A stretch of DNA of 64,000 bases. Source: Paracoccaceae bacterium (GTDB lineage Bacteria > Pseudomonadota > Alphaproteobacteria > Rhodobacterales > Rhodobacteraceae). Positions 43,320-54,633 of the stretch are shown piece by piece. The stretch lies in NCBI GenBank assembly GCA_014654775.1, contig JACVZW010000018.1, forward strand, positions 1 to 64,000. Reading direction: 5' to 3'. Below the pieces are notes generated by a model. It was not told where the DNA came from and made no database searches. It saw only the letters and a program-made list of their open reading frames with translations. The translations under genes were made by a program, and so were the position numbers. Within the stretch, counting starts at the first letter, position 1. Every line of letters begins with the position of its first letter.

Positions 43320-44416
43320 TGGCGGGGCCCTTGCTGTTGATCGCGGCGGGGGGAACGGGGGGGCACATGTTCCCCGCTCAGGCCTTGGCCGAGGCGATGG
43401 TGCGCAAGGGCTGGCGGGTGAAGCTGTCGACGGATGCGCGGGGCGCGCGCTATGCGGGCGGTTTTCCCCATGTGGTGCAGGTGGAGGAGGTGGCGTCGGC
43501 CACCTTTGCCCGTGGGGGCGCGGTGGCCAAGTTGGCGGTGCCGTTCCGGATTTTTGGCGGTGTTCTGTCGGCGGTCTGGGGGATGCTGCGGGACAGGCCT
43601 GCGGTGGTGGTGGGCTTTGGCGGCTATCCCACGATCCCGGCGCTGGCGGCGGCATGGGTGCTGCGGCGGCCAAGGATGATCCATGAACAGAACGGCGTGT
43701 TGGGGCGGGTGAACCGTCTTTTTGCGCGGCGGGTGGACAAGGTGGCCTGCGGGACATGGCCCACCGACCTGCCCGAGGGCGTGGAGGGCATCCATACCGG
43801 AAACCCCGTGCGGGCGGCGGTGCTGGACCGGGCGGCGGCGGGGTATATCCCGCCGGGCGATTATCCGATGAGCCTTTTGGTGATCGGCGGGTCGCAGGGC
43901 GCGAAGGTGCTGTCGGATGTGGTGCCAGCGGCGGTGGCGGCGCTGCCGGACGGGATCAAGCGCTATCTGCGCGTGGCGCAGCAGGCGCGGGAAGAGGATA
44001 TGGCGCGGGTCGTCGCGGCCTATGAGGCGGCGGGCATCATGGCGGAGGTGGAGCCCTTCTTCCGCGACATCCCGCGCAGGCTGTCGGAGGCGCAACTGGT
44101 GGTCAGCCGGTCGGGGGCATCCTCGGTCGCGGATATCAGCGTGATTGGCCGGCCATCGGTCCTGATCCCCTTTGCGGCGGCGACGGGGGATCATCAGACG
44201 GCCAATGCGCGCGGGCTGGTTGACGCAGGGGCAGCGGTGCTGATCCCGGAAAAGCTGCTTGACCCTGCCGCCTTGGCCGCGCAAGTGGGGGCCATTCTGG
44301 CCTCGCCCGATGCGGCGGTGGCGATGGCGCAGCATGCGCTGGGGCAGGGCCGCCCCGATGCGACCGAGCGGCTGGTGGCGCTGGTCGAGGATTTGGCGAA
44401 GGGAATTTCAACATGA
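43319..44416 (+). CDS. murG: Lipid II synthase MurG
   Basis: Membrane-associated GT-B glycosyltransferase that adds GlcNAc to lipid I. The 365-aa protein has the N-terminal [58 protein letters not shown] and the C-terminal [16 protein letters not shown] and [36 protein letters not shown] for the UDP-GlcNAc site. TGATG overlap with ftsW and ATGA overlap with murC indicate coupled translation. Confidence 0.96.
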   Translation: MAGPLLLIAAGGTGGHMFPAQALAEAMVRKGWRVKLSTDARGARYAGGFPHVVQVEEVASATFARGGAVAKLAVPFRIFGGVLSAVWGMLRDRPAVVVGFGGYPTIPALAAAWVLRRPRMIHEQNGVLGRVNRLFARRVDKVACGTWPTDLPEGVEGIHTGNPVRAAVLDRAAAGYIPPGDYPMSLLVIGGSQGAKVLSDVVPAAVAALPDGIKRYLRVAQQAREEDMARVVAAYEAAGIMAEVEPFFRDIPRRLSEAQLVVSRSGASSVADISVIGRPSVLIPFAAATGDHQTANARGLVDAGAAVLIPEKLLDPAALAAQVGAILASPDAAVAMAQHALGQGRPDATERLVALVEDLAKGIST

Positions 44417-45837
44417 ACGCGGCGACGAAGCTTCCCATGGAGTTGGGTCCGATCCATTTCGTGGGGATCGGCGGGATCGGGATGTCGGGGATCGCCGAAG
44501 TGCTGATGACGCTGGGCTATCGGGTGCAGGGGTCGGACAGCAAGGCGAGCAAGATCACGGACCGGCTGGTGGGCCTTGGCGCGGTGTTCTTCGAAGGCCA
44601 GCGGGCCGAGAATATCGGCGAGGCGGCGGTGGTGGTGATCTCTTCCGCCATCAAGAAGGGCAACCCGGAGTTGGAAGAGGCGCGGCGGCGCAAGCTGCCG
44701 GTGGTGCGGCGGGCCGAGATGCTGGCCGAGTTGATGCGGCTGAAGTCGAACATCGCGATTGCCGGGACGCATGGGAAGACCACGACCACGACGATGGTGG
44801 CGACGCTGTTGGACAAGGGCGGCTTTGATCCCACGGTCATCAATGGCGGCGTGATCCATGCCTATGGATCGAATGCGCGGGCCGGGGCGGGTGAGTGGAT
44901 GGTGGTGGAGGCGGATGAGAGCGACGGGTCCTTCAACCGCCTGCCCGCGACCATCGCCATCGTCACCAATATCGACCCCGAGCATATGGAGCATTGGGGA
45001 TCTTTCGATGCGCTGCGGAAGGGGTTCCTTGATTTCGTGTCGAACATTCCCTTCTACGGGCTGGCCGTCTGCTGCACCGATCATCCCGAGGTGCAGGCAC
45101 TGGTGGGCAAGGTGACCGATCGGCGGATCGTGACCTTCGGCTTCAACGCGCAGGCCGATGTGCGGGCGGTGAACCTGTCCTATCGGAATGGAAAGGCGAT
45201 GTTCGACGTTCTTCTTCAGAATGAAGGGGAGGGCGCGATGATCGAGGGCTGCACGTTGCCGATGCCGGGGGACCATAACGTGTCGAACGCCCTGTCGGCG
45301 ATTGCCGTGGCGCGGCATCTGGGGATGAAAAAGGACGAGATCCGCGAGGCTTTGGCGGGTTTCGGCGGGGTGAACCGGCGCTTTACCCGGGTGGGCGAGG
45401 TGAACGGCGTCACCATCATCGACGATTACGGCCACCATCCGGTGGAGATCGCGGCCGTGCTGAAGGCGGCGCGGCAGGCGGTGGCGGGCAATCCCGGCGC
45501 GCGGATCATCGCGGTGCATCAGCCGCATCGCTATACGCGACTGAGCAATCTGTTCGAGGAGTTCTGCACCTGCTTCAACGAGGCGGATGTGGTGGCGATT
45601 GCCGAGGTCTATGCGGCGGGCGAGGACCCCATTCCGGGGGCGAGCCGGGATGACCTGATTTCAGGCCTTATTGCGCATGGGCACAGGCATGCGCGGGGGA
45701 TCACGGACGAGGCCGATCTGGCGCGGCTGGTGAAGGAACAGGCGCGGCCCGGCGACATGGTCGTCTGTCTGGGCGCGGGCACGATCAGCGCATGGGCGAA
45801 CAACCTGCCCGGCCGTCTGATGGGGGCTGCGGCATGA
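44413..45837 (+). CDS. murC: UDP-MurNAc:L-Ala ligase MurC
   Basis: Adds L-alanine to UDP-MurNAc, the first peptide step. The 474-aa protein shows [21 protein letters not shown] motif [80 protein letters not shown] and [21 protein letters not shown]. It overlaps murG and the following DUF2484 gene by 4 bp each. Confidence 0.97.
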   Translation: MNAATKLPMELGPIHFVGIGGIGMSGIAEVLMTLGYRVQGSDSKASKITDRLVGLGAVFFEGQRAENIGEAAVVVISSAIKKGNPELEEARRRKLPVVRRAEMLAELMRLKSNIAIAGTHGKTTTTTMVATLLDKGGFDPTVINGGVIHAYGSNARAGAGEWMVVEADESDGSFNRLPATIAIVTNIDPEHMEHWGSFDALRKGFLDFVSNIPFYGLAVCCTDHPEVQALVGKVTDRRIVTFGFNAQADVRAVNLSYRNGKAMFDVLLQNEGEGAMIEGCTLPMPGDHNVSNALSAIAVARHLGMKKDEIREALAGFGGVNRRFTRVGEVNGVTIIDDYGHHPVEIAAVLKAARQAVAGNPGARIIAVHQPHRYTRLSNLFEEFCTCFNEADVVAIAEVYAAGEDPIPGASRDDLISGLIAHGHRHARGITDEADLARLVKEQARPGDMVVCLGAGTISAWANNLPGRLMGAAA

Positions 45838-46091
45838 ACTGGGCGCTGGGGGCGGCCTTTGCCTGGCTGATCGTGGCGAATGTGGCGGCGATGCTGCCGA
45901 GCCGGGATCACCATTGGCGGCGGGCCTTCGCGCTGATCATCGTGGGCATCCCGATCCTTGGCTGGGTGACGTGGACGGCGGGCCCGATCTGGGGCATGGT
46001 GGTGTTGGCGGCGGGCGCGAGTGTGTTGCGCTGGCCGGTGATTTATCTGGTGCGCTGGCTGCGGCGGAAGGGTGCCGAGCCTGCGGAGTGA
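45834..46091 (+). CDS. DUF2484 family membrane protein
   Basis: This 85-aa protein has three hydrophobic segments ([54 protein letters not shown]) and a basic C-terminus ([12 protein letters not shown]). It matches DUF2484, which I know as a Rhodobacterales family placed between murC and murB. Its start overlaps the murC stop (ATGA), so it is translated with the mur genes, but its role is unknown. Confidence 0.85.
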   Translation: MNWALGAAFAWLIVANVAAMLPSRDHHWRRAFALIIVGIPILGWVTWTAGPIWGMVVLAAGASVLRWPVIYLVRWLRRKGAEPAE

Positions 46092-46189
46092 TGCGTGAAC
46101 GTCATGTCGGTGTGTTGACGGACTGTCTGGCAGTTGCCCGGACACCCCGTTGCGTGCATCGGGCGCGCGACCCTAGCTGGGGATATGGC

Positions 46190-46453
46190 GTGGAAATCCT
46201 CTTTATCGTGCTGGCTGTGATCGTGCCGGGCGTGCTGATGTTCTTCGTGGCGGATGCGATCAGCAATGTTACGGCGGGATGGATGACGGTGCTGGGGGTC
46301 AGCGGTGCCTTGGCGGTCATTGGGATTTACGACATGCAGGCCAACGGGTCGGACACCGCGGCTCTTGGATCGAGCCTCATCGGGCTGTTCGGGTTCTTGC
46401 CTGCGGCCGTGTCTGCGCTTATCGGAGGGGCGCTCGGTATCCGGAAGGCGTGA
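46190..46453 (+). CDS. Small membrane protein, unknown function
   Basis: This 87-aa protein ([50 protein letters not shown], then [28 protein letters not shown]) has three hydrophobic segments. The start is probably GTG 46190, with GGGGA upstream; no ATG gives a sensible N-terminus. I do not recognise the family. It lies between DUF2484 and murB, with 98 bp before and 61 bp after. Confidence 0.65.
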   Translation: MEILFIVLAVIVPGVLMFFVADAISNVTAGWMTVLGVSGALAVIGIYDMQANGSDTAALGSSLIGLFGFLPAAVSALIGGALGIRKA

Positions 46454-46514
46454 GGCGCGGGTCCGGTCGGGCAGAGGAGCGGTGTTTGCCCGAGCGGGAA
46501 GGGAGTGCCTGAAG

Positions 46515-47450
46515 GTGAGGTCCGAGCGCGGTATCCCTGAGACCCGCGGCACGCTGAGTGCGGGTCGCCCCTTGGCCGATCTGACATGGCTGCGGGTGGG
46601 CGGTCCGGCGGATATGCTGTTCCAGCCTGCGGATGAGGCCGATCTGGCGGGGTTCCTGCGGGATCTTGATCCGTCCGTGACGGTGTTCCCGATGGGGGTC
46701 GGGTCGAACCTGATCGTGCGGGATGGCGGGATACGGGCGGTGGTGATCCGGCTGGGGCGGGGGTTCAATTCCATTTCGGTTGACGGGGATACCGTCACGG
46801 CAGGGGCGGCGGCGCTGGATGCGCATGTGGCCCGGCGGGCGGCGGAGGCGGGGCTGGACCTGACCTTCCTGCGCACGATCCCCGGCAGCATCGGCGGCGC
46901 GGTGCGGATGAATGCGGGCTGCTACGGGTCCTATGTGGCGGATCATCTGGTGGAGGTCCGGGCGGTGACGCGGGCGGGGGATGTCGTGACGATCCCGGCG
47001 GCGGCGCTGGAGCTGCGCTATCGGCAATCGACGCTGCCCGAGGGGTGGGTGATCGTGGAGGCCACCTTCCGGGCGGGGCCGGGTGAGCCTGCCGCGCTGG
47101 AGGCGAAGATGGCCGATCAGATCGCCAAGCGTGATGCGAGCCAGCCGACGAAGGAGCGGTCGGCCGGGTCCACCTTCCGCAATCCGCTGGGGCGGTCATC
47201 GACTGGCAAGGCGGATGACACGCATGAATTGAAGGCGTGGAAGGTGATCGACGAGGCCGGGATGCGCGGCGCGCGGCGGGGCGGCGCGCAGATGAGTGAG
47301 ATGCATTCCAACTTCCTGATCAACGCGGGTGGGGCCACGGCGGCCGATCTGGAAGGATTGGGCGAAGAGGTGCGAAAAAGGGTTTTCCAACACAGCGGGA
47401 TCACGCTAGAATGGGAAATCATGCGCGTCGGTGAACCGGCGGCAGAATAA
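46515..47450 (+). CDS. murB: UDP-N-acetylenolpyruvoylglucosamine reductase MurB
   Basis: FAD enzyme that reduces UDP-GlcNAc-enolpyruvate to UDP-MurNAc. The 311-aa protein has the FAD-binding motifs [61 protein letters not shown] and YRQSTLP, and the catalytic region [11 protein letters not shown], with [14 protein letters not shown]. It belongs to the type with an R-x-S-T loop. The start is GTG 46515, 9 nt after GGGAG. Confidence 0.94.
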   Translation: MRSERGIPETRGTLSAGRPLADLTWLRVGGPADMLFQPADEADLAGFLRDLDPSVTVFPMGVGSNLIVRDGGIRAVVIRLGRGFNSISVDGDTVTAGAAALDAHVARRAAEAGLDLTFLRTIPGSIGGAVRMNAGCYGSYVADHLVEVRAVTRAGDVVTIPAAALELRYRQSTLPEGWVIVEATFRAGPGEPAALEAKMADQIAKRDASQPTKERSAGSTFRNPLGRSSTGKADDTHELKAWKVIDEAGMRGARRGGAQMSEMHSNFLINAGGATAADLEGLGEEVRKRVFQHSGITLEWEIMRVGEPAAE

Positions 47451-47487
47451 AGATAATCCGGGCGACAGACCCGGGGTTTGAGGCGAA

Positions 47488-48408
47488 ATGGCGGGCGGTT
47501 CGGGCAGAAGCGTCCCCCTTGTGGCGGTGTTGAAGGGTGGGCTTTCCGCAGAGCGGGAGGTCTCTCTCGTTTCAGGGCGCGAATGCGCCAAGGCATTGCG
47601 TGAGGCGGGATATGAGGCGGTGGAGGTCGATTGCGGCCTCGATCTGGCTGCGCGCCTTACCGAGATTTCCCCTGATGTCTGTTTCAACGCCCTGCATGGC
47701 CGCTGGGGCGAGGATGGCTGCGTGCAGGGGATGCTGGAATGGATGCGCCTTCCCTACACGCATTCGGGTGTGCTGGCATCAAGCCTGGCGATGGACAAGC
47801 AGAAGGCCAAGGAAGCCTATCGCGCGGCGGGGTTGCCCATCGTGGAGAGTGTGGTGGTGGCCCGCGAGGCGGTAGAGGCGGGGCATGTGATGCCTGCGCC
47901 CTATGTCGTGAAGCCGGTGGCGGAAGGGTCTTCCGTCGGGGTCTATATCGTGCATCCCGGATCGAACGCGCCGCGCCTGTCGGCCGAGATGCCCGCCACG
48001 GTGATGGTGGAGGCCTATGTACCGGGGCGGGAATTGACCGTCAGCGTGCTGGGGGACCGGGCGCTCTGCGTGACCGATATCATCACCGATGGCTGGTACG
48101 ACTATGACGCCAAATACAAGCCGGGCGGCAGCCGCCATGTGGTGCCTGCCGAACTGCCGGAGGAGATCACCGAAGCCTGCCTCGACTATGCGCTGCGGGC
48201 GCATCGGGCGCTGGGCTGCCGGGGGCTGAGCCGGACGGATTTCCGCTGGGACGAGGCGCGGGGTCTGGCTGGGCTGATCCTTCTGGAGACGAACACCCAG
48301 CCGGGGATGACGCCCACCTCGCTGAGCCCGGAACATGCGGCGCAGGTCGGGATGAGTTTTGCGGATCTGTGCCGTTGGATCGTGGAGGACGCGTCATGCA
48401 ATCGCTGA
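47488..48408 (+). CDS. ddl: D-alanine--D-alanine ligase
   Basis: ATP-grasp ligase that makes the D-Ala-D-Ala dipeptide used by MurF. The 306-aa protein has [88 protein letters not shown] and [18 protein letters not shown], covering substrate, ATP and Mg sites. It overlaps ftsQ by 13 bp. Confidence 0.96.
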   Translation: MAGGSGRSVPLVAVLKGGLSAEREVSLVSGRECAKALREAGYEAVEVDCGLDLAARLTEISPDVCFNALHGRWGEDGCVQGMLEWMRLPYTHSGVLASSLAMDKQKAKEAYRAAGLPIVESVVVAREAVEAGHVMPAPYVVKPVAEGSSVGVYIVHPGSNAPRLSAEMPATVMVEAYVPGRELTVSVLGDRALCVTDIITDGWYDYDAKYKPGGSRHVVPAELPEEITEACLDYALRAHRALGCRGLSRTDFRWDEARGLAGLILLETNTQPGMTPTSLSPEHAAQVGMSFADLCRWIVEDASCNR

Positions 48409-49298
48409 GGCCCGAGCCGCGTGTCTATGAACGGCAGGGGCGCCGCGATCCGGCGCCGACGCGCTGGCAATATCGGATGCAGCGGCTGTGGCTGACGCCC
48501 TATTTCCGCGTGCTCGCGCGGGTGGGGCTGCCGGTGTTCCTGATCTCGGCGGCGGTTGGTCTTTATGCCGGGGACGAGGGGCGCCGCGCGGCGCTGGTGG
48601 GCAGCTTTACCGAGTTGAAGGAGAAGTTCCAGAACCGCCCGGAATTCATGGTGAAGCTGGTCTCGGTCGATGGGGCCTCGTCGGAACTGGCCGAGGCGAT
48701 CCGGTCGCGGCTGGGGATCAAGCTGCCGCTGTCGTCCTTCGACATCGATCTGGCGGCGGTGCAGGCGCGTGTGGAAGAGCTGGATGCCGTCGCGCGGGCC
48801 GAATTGCGGGTGCGGTCGGGCGGGGTGCTGCAGGTGCAGATCACCGAGCGGATGCCCGTCGTGCTGTGGCGCGTGGGCGACCGGCTGGAGATGCTGGACG
48901 AAGCGGGCCATCGCGTGGCGGGGCTTGCGGCGCGGACGGATCGGCCGGACCTGCCGCTGATTGCGGGCGAGGGGGCCGATCTGGCCACGGGCGAGGCGCT
49001 GGAACTGTTTGCGGCGGCGCAGCCGATCCTGCCGCGTGTGCGAGGGTTGGTGCGGATGGGCGAGCGGCGCTGGGACCTGATCCTTGATCGCAACCAGCGC
49101 ATCCTGCTGCCCGAGACGGATGCCGTGGCGGCGATGGAGCGGCTGATCGCGCTGGACCGGGCAGAAGACCTGTTGGCGCGCGACGTGCTGAGCGTCGATC
49201 TGAGAAATGACAAAAGACCCACCCTGCGGCTGGCGCCATTTGCGCTGAATGAGCACCGCAAGGCGATGGGCATTGATGTGAGCGGGAGTGAACTATGA
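48396..49298 (+). CDS. ftsQ: Cell division protein FtsQ
   Basis: Bitopic divisome scaffold of 300 aa: a 40-residue basic cytoplasmic part ([20 protein letters not shown]), one membrane helix (about 42-58, [17 protein letters not shown]), a POTRA domain (about 75-145, [54 protein letters not shown]) and a beta domain ([13 protein letters not shown]). It binds FtsL/FtsB. The ATG at 48396 lies within the end of ddl, and its end overlaps ftsA. Confidence 0.93.
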   Translation: MQSLRPEPRVYERQGRRDPAPTRWQYRMQRLWLTPYFRVLARVGLPVFLISAAVGLYAGDEGRRAALVGSFTELKEKFQNRPEFMVKLVSVDGASSELAEAIRSRLGIKLPLSSFDIDLAAVQARVEELDAVARAELRVRSGGVLQVQITERMPVVLWRVGDRLEMLDEAGHRVAGLAARTDRPDLPLIAGEGADLATGEALELFAAAQPILPRVRGLVRMGERRWDLILDRNQRILLPETDAVAAMERLIALDRAEDLLARDVLSVDLRNDKRPTLRLAPFALNEHRKAMGIDVSGSEL

Positions 49299-50629
49299 CA
49301 GGCCTTTACGAATCCCAGCGGGCGATGCGGCATATGCGGCGGGCGGCGATGCAGCGCGGCGTGGTGGCGGTGCTGGATGTCGGCACCACCAAGATCGCCT
49401 GTCTGATCCTGCGGTTCGACGGGCCAGAGCGGCTGCGCGAAGTGGATGGCGTGGGGCCGATGGCGGGGCAGTCCTCGTTCCGGGTGATCGGAGCGGCGAC
49501 GACGCGGTCGCGCGGCGTGCGCTTCGGCGAGATTTCGGTGATGAACGAGACGGAGCGCGCGATCCGCACGGCGGTGCAGGCGGCGCAGAAGATGGCCAAT
49601 GTGCGGGTGGATCATGTGATCGCCTGTTTCAGCGGGGCGGAGCCGCGCAGCTATGGGCTGGCGGGGGAGTGGGACCTGCAGGATTCCGTGGTGACTGAGC
49701 AGGATGTGGCGCGCGTGCTGGCGGCCTGCGATGTGCCCGACCTTGGGCCGGGACGCGAGGTGCTCCATGCGCAGCCGGTGAATTTCGCGCTGGATCATCG
49801 CACGGGTCTGGGCGATCCGCGCGGGCAGATCGGCAACCGGCTGGCCTGCGACATGCATCTTCTGTCGGTGGATGGATCGGTGGTGCAGAACCTGCTGTAC
49901 TGCATCAAGCGCTGTGACCTCGAACTCGCGGGGATCGCGTCTTCGGCCTATGTGTCGGGGATTTCCTCGCTGGTGGAGGATGAGCAGGAACTGGGCGCGG
50001 CCTGCATCGACATGGGCGGCGGGTCGACCGGCATCTCGATCTTTATGAAAAAGCACATGATCTATGCCGACAGCGTGCGGATGGGCGGGGATCATGTGAC
50101 CTCGGACATTTCCAAGGGGCTGCAGATCCCGCTGGCGGTTGCCGAGAAGATCAAGACCAAGCATGGCGGCATCCACGCCACCAGCATGGACGACCGCGAG
50201 ATGATCGAGATCGGCGGGGAAAGCGGCGATTGGGAGAAGGATCGCCGTCAGATCAGCCGGACCGAGCTGATCGGCATCATGCGGCCACGGGTGGAAGAGA
50301 TCCTCGAAGAGGCGCGGGCGCGGCTGGATGCGGCGGGGTTCGATCATCTGCCGAGCCAGCAGATCGTGTTGACCGGGGGCGGAAGCCAGATCCCCGGCCT
50401 TGACGGGTTGGCAGCGCGCATCCTTGGCCAGCAGGTGCGGCTGGGCCGTCCGCTGCGGGTGCAGGGCCTGCCGCAAGCTGCCACGGGCGCGGCCTTTGCC
50501 AGCGCGGTGGGGCTGTGTCTGTTCGCCGCCCATCCGCAGGACGAGTGGTGGGACTTCGAAATTCCGAGTGAGCGCTATCCGGCGCGTTCGTTGAAGCGGG
50601 CCTTCAAATGGTTCAAGGACAACTGGTAA
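49295..50629 (+). CDS. ftsA: Cell division protein FtsA
   Basis: Actin-like ATPase that anchors FtsZ to the membrane. The 444-aa protein has VAVLDVGTTKIACLIL (phosphate 1), a 1C subdomain, AACIDMGGGSTGISIFMKKH (phosphate 2), VLTGGGSQIPGLDGLAARIL (adenosine motif) and a C-terminal amphipathic membrane-targeting helix (YPARSLKRAFKWFKDNW). It overlaps ftsQ by 4 bp. The gap to ftsZ (207 bp) may contain a separate ftsZ promoter. Confidence 0.95.
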   Translation: MTGLYESQRAMRHMRRAAMQRGVVAVLDVGTTKIACLILRFDGPERLREVDGVGPMAGQSSFRVIGAATTRSRGVRFGEISVMNETERAIRTAVQAAQKMANVRVDHVIACFSGAEPRSYGLAGEWDLQDSVVTEQDVARVLAACDVPDLGPGREVLHAQPVNFALDHRTGLGDPRGQIGNRLACDMHLLSVDGSVVQNLLYCIKRCDLELAGIASSAYVSGISSLVEDEQELGAACIDMGGGSTGISIFMKKHMIYADSVRMGGDHVTSDISKGLQIPLAVAEKIKTKHGGIHATSMDDREMIEIGGESGDWEKDRRQISRTELIGIMRPRVEEILEEARARLDAAGFDHLPSQQIVLTGGGSQIPGLDGLAARILGQQVRLGRPLRVQGLPQAATGAAFASAVGLCLFAAHPQDEWWDFEIPSERYPARSLKRAFKWFKDNW

Positions 50630-50836
50630 CTGCAAGATGCTGTGTCTGTGGCGAAATCCCGCTTATTGACGCGGTCGATATCCCATATTTTGTAGCGTTT
50701 TTGCGTTTTTCGCGTGACCTGAGGCGGCCTTGTGGATAGAATCGTGGATAAATTTGGATTCCTGCGCCCGGGACAGGCGCGAATAACAGCCGGACGGCAA
50801 AAAACGGCGGCACAACGAACAGCAGGCGGAGTGGCA

Positions 50837-52489
50837 ATGACCCTGAATCTCATGATGACCTCGCAGCAGGATGAGCTGAAGCCGCGTATCACCGTGTTCG
50901 GTGTGGGTGGTGCTGGTGGTAACGCCGTGAACAACATGATCGACAAGAACCTGGAAGGGGTCGAGTTCGTTGTGGCCAACACGGATGCGCAGGCGCTGAA
51001 GCACAGCCGAGCGCATGCGCGCATCCAGATGGGTCTGAAGGTCACCGAGGGTCTTGGCGCGGGAGCGCGGCCGACGGTCGGGGCTGCGGCTGCGGAAGAG
51101 ACGATCGAGGAGATCGTGGATCATCTGGCAGGCGCACATATGTGCTTTATCACCGCGGGGATGGGCGGCGGCACCGGGACGGGTGCGGCGCCGATCATCG
51201 CGCAGGCGGCGCGCGAATTGGGCGTGCTGACGGTGGGTGTGGTGACCAAGCCCTTCCAGTTCGAAGGGGCCAAGCGGATGAAGCAGGCCGAGGAGGGGAT
51301 CGAGTCCCTTCAGAAGGTTGTGGATACGCTGATCATCATCCCGAACCAGAACCTGTTCCGTCTGGCCAATGAGCGGACCACCTTCACCGAGGCCTTCGCG
51401 ATGGCCGATGACGTTCTGTATCAGGGCGTGAAGGGTGTGACCGATCTGATGGTGCGGCCGGGCCTGATCAACCTCGACTTCGCCGACGTGCGCGCGGTGA
51501 TGGACGAGATGGGCAAGGCCATGATGGGCACGGGCGAGGCAACGGGCGAAGATCGCGCGGTGCAGGCGGCCGAGAAGGCGATTGCCAACCCGCTGTTGGA
51601 CGAGATTTCGCTGAACGGCGCGAAGGGCGTGCTGATCAACATCACCGGCGGCTATGACCTGACCCTGTTCGAACTGGACGAAGCGGCCAACATCATCCGC
51701 GAGAAGGTGGACCCGGACGCGAATATCATCGTGGGGTCGACGCTGGACGAGAATATGGGCGGCGCGATCCGTGTGTCGGTCGTGGCGACTGGCATCGACG
51801 TGACGAAGTCGGCCAAGCAGGAAGCGCCGGTGGCGCGCCGGTCGATGGCGGCCCCGCTGGCCCATGCGCCGGAACCGCGCCGCGAGGTGCCGCAGCCGGT
51901 GCAGGCCGTGGCGCCGGTGGCGCAGCCCGCGCCGCAGCCGGCCCCGGAACCCGCGCCGATGATGATGGAACCTGTCGCGATGGCCCCGGCCCCGCAGGCA
52001 GCGCCGTCGCTGTTCGACGCCGCCCCGGCCTTCGAGGCGATGCCGGAAGACGAGATGATGGATGATGTGCCGCCCCCGGCCTATCGTCCGCAGCCCGCCG
52101 CAGCGCAGCCGCGCCCGCAGGCCCCGGCAATGGATCAGGATGCGGCGGCCTTCGTCGCCCCGCGTCCGCGTGCGCCGGGAACCCCGTCGCCCGAGGCCAT
52201 CGCGCGTCTGCAAGCCGCCGTCAGCAAAGCGCCGGGCGCAGCCCCCGCGCAGCGTCCGATGGCTGCACAGCCGCGCGTTTCGGCCCCAGCGCCGAAGCCC
52301 GCCGCCGAGGCCCCGCGTCCGCGCTTTGGCATCGGGTCGCTGATCAATCGCATGGCCGGAGGCGGCCATTCCGAGCCGCAGCCGCAGCGCGCCCAGCCGC
52401 AAGTTCAGGGCTATGATGACGAGCCGGAGATGAGCGCGGATCAGGAGCGGATCGAGATTCCGGCCTTCCTGCGGCGTCAAGCCAACTGA
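50837..52489 (+). CDS. ftsZ: Cell division protein FtsZ
   Basis: Tubulin-like GTPase that forms the Z ring. The 550-aa protein begins with [19 protein letters not shown], has the tubulin signature [21 protein letters not shown] and the T7 loop region [12 protein letters not shown] long Pro/Ala/Gln-rich linker (about 325-535) separates the GTPase core from the conserved C-terminal peptide [14 protein letters not shown], which binds FtsA. The linker length is typical for Rhodobacteraceae. ATG 50837 gives the usual MTLNLMM start; the frame continues upstream without similarity. It is followed by an intrinsic terminator. Confidence 0.97.
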   Translation: MTLNLMMTSQQDELKPRITVFGVGGAGGNAVNNMIDKNLEGVEFVVANTDAQALKHSRAHARIQMGLKVTEGLGAGARPTVGAAAAEETIEEIVDHLAGAHMCFITAGMGGGTGTGAAPIIAQAARELGVLTVGVVTKPFQFEGAKRMKQAEEGIESLQKVVDTLIIIPNQNLFRLANERTTFTEAFAMADDVLYQGVKGVTDLMVRPGLINLDFADVRAVMDEMGKAMMGTGEATGEDRAVQAAEKAIANPLLDEISLNGAKGVLINITGGYDLTLFELDEAANIIREKVDPDANIIVGSTLDENMGGAIRVSVVATGIDVTKSAKQEAPVARRSMAAPLAHAPEPRREVPQPVQAVAPVAQPAPQPAPEPAPMMMEPVAMAPAPQAAPSLFDAAPAFEAMPEDEMMDDVPPPAYRPQPAAAQPRPQAPAMDQDAAAFVAPRPRAPGTPSPEAIARLQAAVSKAPGAAPAQRPMAAQPRVSAPAPKPAAEAPRPRFGIGSLINRMAGGGHSEPQPQRAQPQVQGYDDEPEMSADQERIEIPAFLRRQAN

Positions 52490-52512
52490 TACAGGCTGTA
52501 ACAAACGCGGAG

Positions 52513-52545
52513 GCCCGGATGGAAACATCCGGGCTTTTCCTTTTT
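52513..52545 (+). terminator. Rho-independent terminator after ftsZ
   Basis: GCCCGGATG (52513-52521) pairs with CATCCGGGC (52526-52534) around a GAAA tetraloop, followed by TTTTCCTTTTT. It marks the end of the dcw transcript; lpxC begins about 165 bp later with its own promoter region. Confidence 0.9.
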
Positions 52546-52709
52546 CATCAATGACTTGGGTCATGAGGCCTGCTGTCACACTTCGTCACAAAGAGTGAGT
52601 TGAGTTCGCAAGTGCAGCAAATTAGCTAAAAGACGCGAAACCGTGGGGGCTTCGCCACGCATGGCCGGACCTGTCCGACAGGCGGAAGAACGACCGGGAA
52701 AGACCTGAC

Positions 52710-53630
52710 TTGCAACACACCCTTACCTCGTCCGTGACCTTTACAGGGCTGGGCCTGCATGGCGGCACGCCGGTGCGCATGGTCGTGAAACCTGCGCCGT
52801 CGGGGCATGGGATCGTCTTTCTGCGGACGGATATGGCCGAGGCGGAGGCGCGGGTGCCCGCGCAGTGGGATGCCGTGGTGCCGTCGAAGCTGTGCACCCT
52901 GATCGCCAATGATGCGGGCGTGTCTGTATCCACCATCGAGCATGTGATGGCGGCCCTTGCGGGGTGCGCGATCCACAATGCGCTGATCGAGATCGACGGG
53001 CCGGAAGTGCCGATCCTTGACGGATCGGCCGTGCCGTTCGTGGAGGCCTTCCTTGCCGCAGGCACGGTGGCGCAGGATGCCCCGGTGCGGGCGATCCGCG
53101 TGCTGCGCGCGGTCGAGGTGCGGGATGGCGAGGCTGTCGCGCGGCTGGAACCGGCCGAGACGCTGGAGATGAGTTTCGAGATCGACTTCGACGTGCCGGC
53201 CATCGGTCGGCAGGCAAAGCGGCTGAACCTTGCCAACGGGGCCTTCGTGCGGGAACTCTCGGACAGCCGCACCTTCTGCCGTCAGGTGGATGTGGATGCG
53301 ATGCGGGCCAATGGCCTTGCGCTGGGCGGGACCTACGAGAATGCGGTCGTCTTTGAAGGCGACCGGGTGCTGAGCCCCGGCGGGTTGCGGCACGAGGATG
53401 AGCCCGTGCGGCACAAGATGCTGGACGCGATGGGGGATCTGGCGCTGGCCGGAGCGCCGATCCTTGGGCGGTACACGGGCATGCGGGCAGGGCATGCGCT
53501 GACCAATCGGCTGCTGCGGGCGCTGTTCGCCGACAGCACGGCGTGGTGCGTGGTGGATGTGGGTGGTTCGGCGGGGCGTATGCTGCCGGGCATCGGCGTG
53601 CATGCGGCGGATTTGCCGAGCCGCGCCTGA
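52710..53630 (+). CDS. lpxC: UDP-3-O-acyl-N-acetylglucosamine deacetylase LpxC
   Basis: Zn-dependent deacetylase, the committed step of lipid A synthesis. The 306-aa protein has the zinc and catalytic motifs STIEHVMAALAG (first His), EIDGPEVPILDGSAVPF, and HKMLDAMGDLALAG plus MRAGHALTNRL (His, Asp, His). The family N-terminus (M-Q-H-T-L-T-S-S-V-T-F-T-G-L-G-L-H) demands a TTG start at 52710; no ATG is available nearby. The 220 bp before it hold the ftsZ terminator and the lpxC promoter region. Confidence 0.95.
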   Translation: MQHTLTSSVTFTGLGLHGGTPVRMVVKPAPSGHGIVFLRTDMAEAEARVPAQWDAVVPSKLCTLIANDAGVSVSTIEHVMAALAGCAIHNALIEIDGPEVPILDGSAVPFVEAFLAAGTVAQDAPVRAIRVLRAVEVRDGEAVARLEPAETLEMSFEIDFDVPAIGRQAKRLNLANGAFVRELSDSRTFCRQVDVDAMRANGLALGGTYENAVVFEGDRVLSPGGLRHEDEPVRHKMLDAMGDLALAGAPILGRYTGMRAGHALTNRLLRALFADSTAWCVVDVGGSAGRMLPGIGVHAADLPSRA

Positions 53631-53753
53631 CCCCGCGCGGGGACGCGAAAGCCGTTTTGCGCCCCGGATTTTTCTGTGCTAGGACGACTGCAAGAACACC
53701 GGCGCTGCGGGCTGACCTGCGGCGGTCAAGGACTGACGTGGGGTAGGCGGAAG

Positions 53754-54590
53754 ATGGCAGTCGTGAAGTCGGGCGCGCGATTCCTGGGCGTGATGCTGCT
53801 TGGCTTCGGTCTTGCGGCATGCGGCGGACAGCAGGAGCGGCCGCTGGACAGCTATACCGCGGAAGAGATCTTTCAGATGGGCGAATTGCGGCTGGAAGCG
53901 TCGCGCCGCCCGGATGATGCCATCCGCTACTTCCAAGAGGTGGAGCGGCTTTATCCCTATTCGCAAGTGGCCAAGCGCGCGCTGATCATGCAGGCCTTCA
54001 GCTATCACAAGGCGAAGAAATACGAAGAGGCGCGGGCGGCGGCGCAACGCTATTTGGACTTCTATCCCGGCGACGAGGATGCGCCCTATGCGCTGTATCT
54101 GATGGCGCTGAGCTATTACGACCAGATCGACGATGTGGGCCGCGATCAGGGCGTGACCTTCCAAGCGCTACAGGGCATGCGCGATGTGATCGAGACCTAT
54201 CCCGACAGCGACTATGCGCGGTCGGCCATGCTGAAATTCGAGCTGGCCTTCGACCATCTGGCGGGCAAGGAGATGGAAATCGGGCGCTATTACCTGAAGC
54301 GCGGCAACTACACGGCGGCGATCAACCGGTTCCGCAGCGTGGTGCAGGATTTCCAGACCACGACGCATACGGCCGAGGCGCTGCACCGTTTGGTGGAGGC
54401 CTATCTGGCGCTGGGCTTCACGCAAGAAGCGCAGACGGCGGGGGCGATCCTTGGGTATAACTACCAGTCGTCGCCTTTCTATGACGACAGCTTCCGTCTG
54501 CTGCAGGGCCGGGGTCTGAACCCTGAGGCGGTGGGCGACAGCTGGCTGCGGGCGGTCTATCGCCAGATGATCAAGGGCGAATGGTTGTAA
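53754..54590 (+). CDS. bamD: Outer-membrane assembly lipoprotein BamD
   Basis: Essential lipoprotein of the BAM complex, which inserts beta-barrel proteins in the outer membrane. The 278-aa precursor has signal sequence MAVVKSGARFLGVMLLGFGLAAC with lipobox LAAC (Cys 23) and then five TPR-like repeats: YTAEEIFQMGELRLEASRRPDDAIRYFQEVERLYPYSQ, AYSYHKAKKYEEA-type repeats and YYLKRGNYTAAINRFRSVVQDF. The lpxC-bamD-recN order is common in this family. RBS AGGCGG precedes the ATG. Confidence 0.94.
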   Translation: MAVVKSGARFLGVMLLGFGLAACGGQQERPLDSYTAEEIFQMGELRLEASRRPDDAIRYFQEVERLYPYSQVAKRALIMQAFSYHKAKKYEEARAAAQRYLDFYPGDEDAPYALYLMALSYYDQIDDVGRDQGVTFQALQGMRDVIETYPDSDYARSAMLKFELAFDHLAGKEMEIGRYYLKRGNYTAAINRFRSVVQDFQTTTHTAEALHRLVEAYLALGFTQEAQTAGAILGYNYQSSPFYDDSFRLLQGRGLNPEAVGDSWLRAVYRQMIKGEWL

Positions 54591-54600
54591 CCTTTGGGGG

Positions 54601-54627
54601 GGATGGGCGGATCGCCCATCCTACGGC
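54601..54627. repeat. GTAGGATGGGC palindromic element before recN
   Basis: GGATGGGCG-GAT-CGCCCATCC plus CTACGG. It lies between the bamD stop (54590) and the recN start (54634), occupying nearly the entire intergenic space and the usual ribosome-site position of recN. Confidence 0.92.
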
Positions 54628-54633
54628 TGGCGC